DNA of 64,000 bases from Galaxea fascicularis (Eukaryota; Cnidaria; Anthozoa; Scleractinia; Euphylliidae). Both the position numbers and the translations under genes were made by a program. The stretch lies in assembly GCA_948470475.1 (NCBI GenBank), contig OX419336.1, positions 36,985,372-37,049,371 on the forward strand. Direction: 5' to 3'. Of this stretch, positions 55,144-64,000 are shown one piece after another; positions within the stretch are counted from its first letter, which is position 1; the number at the start of each line of letters is the position of its first letter. The notes under the pieces were generated by a model, which searched no databases, had not been told where the DNA came from, and worked only from the letters and a program-made list of their open reading frames with translations.

Positions 55144-55500
55144 TGGACCACTTTGAAGTAACAAGTTTTTGTATTTTTCATACAAACAAAAAACAACCTC
55201 CACAGATCGATTTATCATGCCAAATTTACTAAACATGCGAGGTTTCTTAAGAATCTGTCAAACTGTGGAAATATGACACACCAAACCTGCAAATTTTTAC
55301 AGAAAAATGTATGGTACGGGGCAAGTGGACTGCTTGCCCCCTGGGCAAGTTTAGTGTCTGATAGTTCCACAAGTTTGCGACAAATTCTTATGAAACCTCG
55401 CATATTTGGCATAACAAATCGATATATGGAGGTTGTTTTTTTGGTTTGTATGAAAAACATGAAAAATTGTTATTTTGCGTGACATCTTCAAAGTGGTCCA
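55144..55500. mobile_element. 357 bp foldback MITE
   Basis: The ends TGGACCACTTTGAAG and CTTCAAAGTGGTCCA are exact inverted repeats. The arms continue with mismatches (TTCATACAAACAAAAAACAA, ATGCGAGGTTTCTTAAGAAT) to a GC-richer centre at about 55320-55345. Confidence 0.8.
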
Positions 55501-56755
55501 TTCACTTTATGTTCCATTACCACTTTTCCATGTTGTTAACGATGCCTGCACGTTTCCAAAGGAATAGCTTTCTTTAGCTTCGTAATTTAAAATTTGACTT
55601 CGGCTCGACAGTTTAACTATAAGCTTAAATATACAAGCTTTGCAAAGTCCGAGAACGCTTTAAAGTGGTTAACATGATATTTCACCATGACAAATTCCAC
55701 ATATTTCGTAATACGACATGAACTATTGAAATGCAACCGATGACTACCAAGAGAATTCTGGAGCTCATGACCCAAATCGTATCGGTAATCTTCAAGATAA
55801 TCAATGTAACGTGGCATATGATGGCCGCTCGGAGCCAAGTTTCGTACCAACACAAATCTATTTCAAGCCAAAACCCTCCGACAGGGACAATAAATTACAA
55901 AAGAATCAGCGACGAGAGATAGATTAAGCACAATGGAGGAGACTTTGGACTGCCATCTTTGAACCACGTGGCAAACGCTGTGAACTAAACAATAGCAATA
56001 AAGGTTATGAACACACCAGAGCTAGTAAATGTTGGCTATTGACTTTCGCAGATTTAAAAATGGTGGGACACAGCGAGAATAAGCCCCGTTGAGTTGAACA
56101 TCAGTCTCAGATGCCAGCTTGCATAACTATGCTCCGACAAACCGCCTTCCTCTCGTCCAGCTCGGCTCGCGCTTCTTCGCTGAAAAGACTCGAGAAAAGC
56201 TTGCGACTTCACGACTGGCACTCTCTGCCTCAGGTCCGGGGACTTTCCCCAAAGCCAACAAAGCGTTGTTAAGAAGAGGGCTTAAGGTTTCACACGAAAA
56301 ACGTGTTTTTCCAAAAGCTACTCTTCTCCGTATGTAGCTTCGTAGCAAGTCTTCACTGTGTCACACAACACTACCGCGTGGCAACGGAGATTTTATCTTT
56401 CACCGTAAGCCAATCAAACAGACTCTTACGTTCAACGTTCAAAAAACAACCAATTAGATCTTGTATTCTATCAAATCGCCTGGGTCACTGGCCAACCTCG
56501 TTCCCAGGGTCTTCTCCGTTCCGCCATTTTGAATCTCAAGAAAACGCTGGGTACGAGGTTGGTCACTGGCCGCTTTACTGGCCGCTCGGGCTACTGACAG
56601 GTAAGAATGTGACGAAACGGAGCCGATAGATTAAGAGATAATATGACAGTCAATCTAATAGAACACTTAACTGACTCAAACAATTCATCAAGAAATACTT
56701 TTTACTCGCCACAAAATATTTCGTATTGTAGTCGATGTCGGGCCTTATCTATTAT

Positions 56756-57541
56756 CCCGGCATAGTAAATCGAACCCAATCGAACTAAATTTCAATCGAA
56801 CTCAATCGAACGCAATCGAACTCAATCGGTGGATTGAGTTCGATTGAGTTCGGCAATCGAACGAAATCGAACTCACCGAAAAGAAAAAAAATCAATCGAA
56901 CCCAATCGAACGTTCGATTTTCGAACTCGTGATTTATGTAAAACAGACGTTGAAAATCCATTACCAGATCTTAGAAGCTCGAGTTACTTCAGCCCTGAGT
57001 GTAGCGCACGTGTTTTTCGTAAACGAAGAAATTCCGCAGAAATGGCTTCACATGAGTTGTGGATCGTAAACTACAAATGTATAGTCAAAGGCTACCAGGA
57101 ATGCCGCTTTGACGTTTTTTAGCTTTGTTTTGTTCTGTTCTGTTCTCTTAACTGCCGTGGACAGTTTATAATGTATACAGTTTATAGTATATACAGTTTG
57201 TGTTATTGAGTAAATAGTAAAAAAAGCGCAAGAAAAACTTGCTTTGACAGGCTTGCTTTGGGCTTGCTTTGTATAGGTTCACCAGAGCCAATCGAACTCA
57301 ATCCATTTAATTGTGTTCGATTGAGTTCGGTTTCCGAACTCAATCGAACACAATCAGACGGATTGAGTTCGATTGAGTTCGATTTGTTCGATTGAATTCG
57401 ATTTGTTCGGAAATCGAACTCACTGAAAGTGTGGTGTTCGATTTCGTTCGATTGCCGAACTCAATCGAACTCAATCCACGGATTGAGTTCGATTGAGTTC
57501 GATTGAGTTCGATTTTCGAACGTTCGATTTACTATGCCGGG
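56756..57541. mobile_element. 786 bp TIR element with 7-bp target duplication and internal TCGAAC repeats
   Basis: The ends CCCGGCATAGTAAATCGAAC and its reverse complement are flanked by CTATTAT (56749-56755 and 57542-57548). Subterminal arrays of AATCGAACTC/GAGTTCGATT, many overlapping and palindromic, occupy both sides. A unique stretch of about 350 bp lies between. No transposase is present. Confidence 0.85.
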
Positions 57542-58289
57542 CTATTATTAACAGCATAAGGCCAAGTAAAAAAAAAGTGTTTGTCGTCCGGATTTGTATA
57601 AAAAAGAGAGCGGGCGGGCGGTTTTTTTTTTTTTTTTGTTATTTATTATTTCCTATTGCATGCTTTCTTTAAAGACCCAGGGATACGTTGGAGCTCTTAG
57701 GTCAGATGGGCTCTTTTTTACAGTACAAGATGAGTGGAACATGAAGACAAACTTGTTACAAACCTTCGATTCCAGAATTAAGGTAACATGACCGGATGGT
57801 TTATTTGTCTGTTCCTCGGTTTCTCTCTGGCATGAAACATGCCCGTATTCCCGCAACGTTGCTGGCGCCTTTATCCTACTACAAAGTACAATCGCACGAC
57901 GTCAAATTCAAAGCTGCTATCATTCGAAATTCCGTTTAATCAGGAGTGGTTAAGATGCCCTAGGGCCCGCGCTGATATTCTCTAGTTATTTGAATTAAGA
58001 AGTTTTTTCTGAAATCCATATCGGTTCAGGGATGGAAATAACCGCCGGTGATCGGTAATTACCGATCAAATTTCCCAGCCAAAAATAAAATAATATAGTA
58101 AAATTTCACAAGAATAAAATAAAAACGATAACTGGTCAAAGATAGCTGCTTATCACCTATCAATCTGTTTTCCCTTATTTCCATCTCTGTCGGTTGGAGG
58201 CAAGCGTCTCCCTGCAGTGCTCCCTGCTATTTTTTTTTTCTTTTTTCCTCCAAATTTGCAAAATACACAAAATGTTTTGAATTTTGGCT

Positions 58290-58662
58290 AGGGGTTTTCT
58301 GCAACCCAACAGAGGCCCTTCGGGACATGTGTCCAGCTCATCACCTAGCCTCTATCCAGCCCTGATATACGTCAGGGCAGACCACAACATGGGACTACGT
58401 GCCCTGTTACTCATACGTACGTACTCCACTACTCCAGTTTCGTTCAGTGTGTGGGTTCTTTCACGTCTCCTTCCAGTTTTACGTGTGGGGGTAAAGGAGA
58501 CAACGCTGACGGCTTAACTGCTCAGTGACACGACCATCTGAAGTGAAGCAGATGTTAAGCACATAGCCAGCATGATCTTACCAAGCCTTTGCGATCCAGC
58601 CTGGGGTTTGAACCCACCCTCTCTCGCTCAACAGTCTGGAGCTCAACCAACTAAGCCAACCG
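58290..58662 (-). mobile_element. tRNA-derived SINE, minus strand
   Basis: On the minus strand the head CGGTTGGCTTAGTTGGTTGA (box A) and GTGGGTTCAAACCCCAGG (box B) begins near 58662. It is followed by a body with GTGAAAGAACCCACACACTG, shared with the other SINE copies in this window. The 3' part near 58290-58400 has CTGGATAGAGGCTAGGTGAT. Confidence 0.7.
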
Positions 58663-60215
58663 AAGCAGTTAATAATACTAATAATAGTATGAATAATATG
58701 AATAATATTTTTTAAAATTAATAAATAATACCTTTATTTGCAATTATTCTTGGAAAACAAATACAGAAAGGCGATAAAAACTTGTATCTGATAAACGCTT
58801 CATAATTCTGTGGTTCATGCTAAAAAGTATCCATGAATAAAATCTTTCGAAATTGTTGATCAATGACATATACAAAATTACAAATCTTTATAATTATACT
58901 GACAAAAATTCTTGGAAAGCAATATATAGATGAAGTGTCTCCTTTAATTCTTGGACTTCTTTCTTAAATATATTTAGATTTTATTCTCGAGACGCGAAAC
59001 TAAATAAAATAATACATTTTGCAAACAAATAAGAATTGTTTTTTCAAATCATTTGACTACTTTTATCGATTTAACGTTTTCATGATCTGGACTACAATTA
59101 AAAAGACTGACTTAAAATTTAAAATCGTATTTGGAAACAAAGCGTAAGTCCTATTTCCTATACCATTTCAAACAAGTGGAATAAATTTTGATACAAAAAA
59201 GGTCTCAAAGAATTTTTCAAATAGATTTTTAACAAAAAACCTTTTGAAAACTTTTTTATAACTACGTTACGTTTTTTACTATGTTGTAACCTCAAATGTT
59301 AACTGGTTACTCTACCATACTTAATTTCAGCTTTCATTTGCCTCTAAGTGTAGGATTGCCTCCGAGTGTGGGTGAGTGCCTCGAAAGCCCTCACGGTAGA
59401 GAATTATCCTTCAAACGTTCTCCTCACATACCTACGGATGAATGCTTTTCCGGTCCATTATCGTTTTCAAACATTCTTTTTGCAGTTGTCCTATCTCAGT
59501 GACGGTGGAGTGACGAATTCTTGTTTAATTTCACCACTGAGGAATACAGGGTTGTGCCTAAATCATGCTTTCCAGGAGGACAGCCAATGTTGGAGCAATG
59601 TTGGGGCAATGCAGGGCAATGTTAGAGTAATGTTAAGCTGTCCTTCTAGAGGGCATGATTTAGGCACAACCAGGAATTCCGTGGTCGTCCTCGGAGCAGC
59701 TTCCCCGACCCCTCCCTCTGCGCGGTCCCTGAGTCGACCAAATTCCTATACATTTACTGTAATTTTAGCCATGTTTGTGTCCAAATCAGAATAATGTCAT
59801 GCAAACCGTGAAGGGAACTGAAGAAAAAAGTACTACTGGTCGCAATCTAAGCAAGGATTAGTTCACAGAAGACCTGATAAGATGAAAGGAGGCAAGGAGA
59901 TCGACAAAGGCGAGGGTGTCTAACTTTCTCAATCGCTACAGCTTACAGAAACTATCGTTTTATGGAACATCTCTTCTTGAAACTCACGCTGTGATAACAG
60001 CATATTCTGAATATTTATTATGCATAAAGACATTCTGATGCCAGAGAAGCCTACTTACGTAAATTATAACTTTTCGTACTTCTGAAGTACGAAAAACTCG
60101 TTAAGGACATTTAAAGTAAATGGCAGTTCAGTTCAGTTCTTTATTTTTCTATTAAATATGGTTTACAAAAATTTGACATGCCCACAGGTATGCAGAACCA
60201 CATGAAGTGAGTATA

Positions 60216-60756
60216 TAACCCCCCCCCCCCCCTGGGGATACTCCCCTATATAAGCGATATAGGTATGTGCCACCCTAAAGGGTATGTTTTTTGAGCCGTT
60301 TTGGTCTGAAAACAGGTATAAATTTTGACCATTTTGTTCTTAAATCTTGGGTATTAGGGTATAAAGGGAGCCACGAGAGCGTACAAACGTACTTGTCTTT
60401 TCAAATCCAAATGTATAATAGAGAAATGTATGAATAAAAAATTAAGAAGTATATCATTTGAGCTGAATTTTACTTATTCTTGACTTCGGCACTGATACAA
60501 AGCTTAATTAAGCCACAACAAAGCCAGTGAGAATATTTGTAACTGCAACGTTTGTTTGGCATAAATTGTGTCATTTCATCAATCTACAAAGGAAATGGAT
60601 TTCACAAACAGAACAGAAACAAAGCGATAAAATGTAATCACGCCCAAGAATAACCGAAGCCAGGTCTAAAATGACATGTTTTGGTGTGAAATAGGTTCAG
60701 GATTTGGAGAACCGGGTGGCACAGACCCCTACCCCAAGGAGTACCCGCCGGGCTAA
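60216..60756. mobile_element. About 540 bp MITE with C-rich ends
   Basis: The left side reads CCCCCTGGGGATACTCCCCT and the right side, in reverse complement, GCCCGGCGGGTACTCCTTGG. Further inside, GTGCCACCCT is mirrored by GGGTGGCAC. The ends are imperfect and the C homopolymer at 60218-60232 blurs the left border. Confidence 0.5.
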
Positions 60757-61665
60757 ACACTTTGCACAAATTCGTCCTCAACGAGCCCGAGTGTCTTGCG
60801 GCTTACATTTGCCCCACAACCGCAGGGTACGTCTTCTTATTGTTGAAATATAGGTCTAAAGCAGTGAAACCCAAACAAACCAGTGACGAAGAAAACGATC
60901 GAAAAAGATGTGAGAACAAAATGATAACGCGCTTCTTATTGTTTTGTTCGCTTCCTTTCCGTTTCGACTTCCCTACAATTTAGTTTTTTTTTAACCATGT
61001 CAGCTAACTCTATTTTTTGTTGATTGAGGCAATTGCCGAAGATCTACAGGCAATCACGGGCAGCCAACGTCTTGTTTCGCTAAAATATCTCAGGCTTGCC
61101 CGGAGGGCCTCAATTGCTCAGAAAATTGGATTCAACTGCAATAATTGTACCTGGACTTCATCATGGAAAAAATAGTTCTGGTCAGTAAGTCCAGGAATTT
61201 CCCAAACCTGGATTAGCTCGGAAATTTAGTGAACATTTCCATGTCCCGTAATTGAACTTTTCGCGGCAACTTGAACGTTAAGCTAAAGAATCTGAACCGA
61301 TCATATTGCATGAATATAAGACACGTAAGTTTAAAAGGCCATAAAACGATCGAGAAACAAAACCTATTTGAGTCGGATCTTGTTTTGAAGCTAAGTGGTC
61401 TCGTCGGATGCCCTAGGCATTGTAGAATGAGCATATATCGTTACTACAATAAAAATGGTACAAGTTGACTGTAATCAGCTAATGAAACTGATTCTGGCAA
61501 AGAAAAGCTGATCGCGACTTAATTAAATCACACAACGACAAATTAAATGAAATATTAAATAAAGAAACTGACAAAAACTTGATGACAAAAACTGATGATG
61601 ATGATGATATTAATGACTTATCGACAAGAGTGATGCCAACTGTGTACGTGTATTTTATGATATAA

Positions 61666-62120
61666 TTATTTAAACATCGAGATCACCAGAGCAAAGATTA
61701 TCAAATAGAAATTCGAAGGTGTTCCTGCATTGTGGAAGGAGCCCTTGGACTCCTGATTGAAGCCAGTGGTCCCACTGTTGCAGAGGTCCCCGACGCAGCA
61801 GTCGACATCGCAGTAAGTAGCTTTGATGACACCTCGCTCACGTTCTTTGATTGAGTCGTAACGGCAAAACTCGTTGTTGCACTTGGACTGTAATTGAAAG
61901 AAAATTACGATTAAGCCCGCAATACCCATAATTCGGTTTACACGAGCTTCCATAAGTTATAGAGTTTCAAGAAAAGAACGAAATTGTTTCTCAAAAGAAC
62001 ACTTTTGTTGGCATGCTAGAAACAGAATATTCTTTAAATGGGAAAAAGGGGTAGTTTCTAAAGAAACTGTAATGCGACGTTGGTGGGGGAGTTGTACACA
62101 AAAATTCAATTTTATTAAAG

Positions 62121-62151
<31 letters not shown>

Positions 62152-63460
62152 GGATTCTAAAAGCTGACGTATAGTACAGTAGAGTTGACTGGAGTGGGGT
62201 AGAATAGAGTAGGGTGGAGAGGAGTGGAATGGAATAGAGTAGGATGGAGAGGAGTGGAGTGGAATAGAGTAGGGTGGAGAGGAGTGGAGTGGAATAGAGT
62301 AGGGTGGAGAGGGGTGAAGTGCAATAGAGTAGGGTGGAGTGGAGTGGAGTGGAACAGAGTAGGGTGGAGAGGAATGGAGTGGAATAGAGTAGGGTGGAGT
62401 GGAGTGGAGTGGAGTATAGTGAAGTAGAGTGGAGTGGAGTAGGGATTTCGTAGGGTAGGATAGGGTATGATTGGGTAGAATAAAGTTGGGTAAGCTTGTT
62501 TCCAGACTACACTAGACTGGAGTAGAGCACGGTAGGGTTGGGTGGGGTAAGACGGAATGGAAGGCATACCTTTTTCCAACAGGTCTTGGCAAACTCGTCA
62601 AACTGTTGGCCATTGTTATGCAACTTTGAAACTAACGCTGTTAGGCAAACAGCCGATTCATAAGAACTGCTAAAAGTAGGACATTCAACAACATAGCTGT
62701 TATTTAAGCAGTTATTCCAGGATTTCTGGGAATAGCACGTGTGGCACATCAAACAAAAACCTAAAAGAAGAGCAAAAAATGTCTTCTTTGATATAGATCA
62801 AGAGCAAGTTAACAGCACTGTAGATTAGCGCTAGAATTTTAAAGAGCGCGGAGCGTCCGACACAGGGGAGTCGCGAAGGAAGCAGTCTATTCCCTCCCAC
62901 GCGCGTTATGTCGCCTCGCGCCTACGATACTTACTTCCTTGTTTTCAACTCCACTATTTGTTTCTCCTCTCCCAGCAAGAGCCAGGGGTTGCGCGATTCG
63001 CTCCTTCTTATTCTATACTAGAGGTAGGAAAATTTGTGACATTCATTTAAAGATTTTAATAAAGTTGTTCTAGAAAGCGCTGTCGGAAATAAAGCCTGAG
63101 ATGGCTTTGCGACCATTTTACTCTTTTTTCAGGATACTAAGATTAATGCTTCGTCCCCGAGGACTACCGAATGTGTATGACGTAGAAAAGCGGCGATACA
63201 AAATACAACGGGGACTTGATTCTCTGAAGGAATCCCAAGCAGCATAGACATCGCATTTGACGAAAGCTAGACGTCTGTGAGAGGGCTCAGGTGTTCTGCC
63301 CTTTAAAGAAATCTCTGAAAAAATCTGTCTTTGAATTATTGAAAATAAATAAAACGAAGCTTCTAGAAATTCCTGTTTAAGCAAAAAGGGTAGAAGTCTT
63401 ACATAGTTTCCTCGGTGTTGTCAAAAGAAGCGCAAGCCACTTAAAGATAGATGCTCTCAT
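61666..63460 (-). CDS. Ly6/uPAR (three-finger) domain protein, secreted, probably GPI-anchored, three exons
   Basis: Exons 63403-63460, 62570-62760 and 61666-61887 join in phase into 156 residues. Residues 1-24 are a hydrophobic start (FKWLALLL) acting as a probable signal peptide, although RK occurs late in it. The body has the three-finger cysteine plan: MCHTCYS, a spaced C, VECP, AVCL, TCWKKSKC, FCR, and the terminal YCDVDCCVGDLCNS, where CCxxDxCN is the family signature. A Gly/Ser/Asn linker and a final hydrophobic stretch (FYLIIFALVISMF) with no charged tail indicate GPI attachment. Members act as cell-surface ligands, receptors or channel modulators; the specific role cannot be read here. 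Intron 2 contains a GGAGT-type minisatellite. Confidence 0.85.
62165..62450. repeat. (GTGGA)n/GGAGT-type minisatellite
   Basis: Pentameric GGAGT and GGAAT units are organised into higher-order units of about 30-40 bp such as AGTAGGGTGGAGAGGAGTGG. It is intronic in the Ly6-type gene. Open frames on both strands are artefacts of the period. Confidence 0.9.
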
Positions 63461-64000
63461 AATGCCGATATCACGGCGATATGTTTTCTCTCTTCTGGAC
63501 ATAATTAAAGCATCCGAGGCAAGGCGTTGCTATAGGAGAAGGCCATGTAATATTACAGAGATCCTATATTTAGCATGCATGGAAGTATTTGTTATTGGAT
63601 CTGGCAAACGGGATAAACTTTCAATTTTTAGCGCGAATAATCCATACGACCATCTCATGGCTGAAGGTTTGTATTTCATAAGACGAGCTGAAACAAGTCC
63701 AGATAACGTAAAATGTGCTTGTTTGGTTACAACAACTTACGAAGACCTTTCCTTATTCTCGAACTTTTAAATATTTTAATAATACTTAACTATTTTCATT
63801 TTTTAAATACTTTGAAGAAAATCAAGTCGGTTTAAACTGGAAGTCAAACTGGAAGTCAAGAGTAACTTTAACGCTCAGCCGAAGATAACACACAGGAGGG
63901 TTTTACAGGATACGAAAGAGATACGGGCTGATTTAAAACTATCAACGTTAAAAGAAAAACGAAAAGGTTAAAGAATCGCAAGTAAACGTGAGAGTTGCTA
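63461..64000. other. Right-edge interval, nothing supportable
   Basis: It lies upstream of the Ly6-type gene start and probably contains its promoter and 5' UTR. A plus-strand open frame of about 100 codons (63462-63770) matches no family I recognise and has no typical coding features. Confidence 0.4.

Larger units (their letters stand above)
53625..61665. other. Gene-poor convergent intergenic interval
   Basis: No protein gene could be supported between the MESD stop and the Ly6-type gene. The interval contains the MESD 3' UTR, the MITEs at 53899, 55144, 56756 and 60216, a SINE at 58290 and AT-rich DNA. A small GC-richer patch at 56100-56350 has a 47-codon open frame from 56129 with a mitochondrial-presequence-like composition. 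No continuing exon was found. Confidence 0.5.

Noticed and set aside
59366..59794. 142-codon plus-strand open frame
   Set aside because: It includes a GTTGTGCCTAAATCATGC inverted repeat and TGTTGGAGCAATGTTGGGGC-type tandem words. There is no domain, and the composition is not protein-like.
62157..62579. 140-codon minus-strand frame rich in PTLFHSTPLH units
   Set aside because: It is a translation of the pentameric minisatellite in the Ly6-type gene intron.

Overview
This window is intron-rich animal nuclear DNA. It most likely comes from a cnidarian, probably a scleractinian coral or other hexacoral. That is inferred from protein similarity: the proteins are clearly orthologous to vertebrate ones, but the APC tail is short and lacks the bilaterian repeats. 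The dense population of small inverted-repeat transposons and tRNA-derived SINEs also fits. I cannot name the species.

Layout. (1) Positions 3-3173 (+) hold the 3' coding part of APC: the whole armadillo domain plus the C-terminal tail in one uninterrupted exon, open to the left edge. (2) 3174-6614 is the convergent intergenic space between APC and EPG5. (3) 6615-51166 (-) is a complete EPG5 gene. I reconstructed 53 coding exons with compatible phases, giving 2651 residues. Its introns are packed with mobile elements. These include a 2.1 kb nested foldback element, a 977 bp element with an 8-bp target duplication, a foldback element carrying a Pax-like paired-domain segment, a RecQ-helicase fragment, a minisatellite and several MITE families. 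(4) 51167-51541 is a short bidirectional promoter with ETS, E2F and YY1-like motifs. (5) 51542-53624 (+) is MESD, complete in three exons. (6) 53625-61665 has no recognisable gene but carries several MITEs and a SINE. (7) 61666-63460 (-) is a complete three-exon gene for a Ly6/uPAR three-finger protein with a probable GPI anchor. (8) 63461-64000 shows nothing supportable.

Function. APC (beta-catenin destruction complex scaffold) and MESD (ER chaperone for LRP5/6-type Wnt co-receptors) are both Wnt-pathway genes and flank EPG5, the Rab7 effector that tethers autophagosomes to late endosomes and lysosomes. EPG5 and MESD share a divergent promoter. The two tandem LC3-interacting motifs of EPG5 are visible, and MESD keeps a KDEL-like tail. 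APC keeps a C-terminal PDZ ligand but lacks recognisable 15/20-residue beta-catenin repeats and SAMP motifs. All identifications rest on recognising family sequence by eye; no database search was run.
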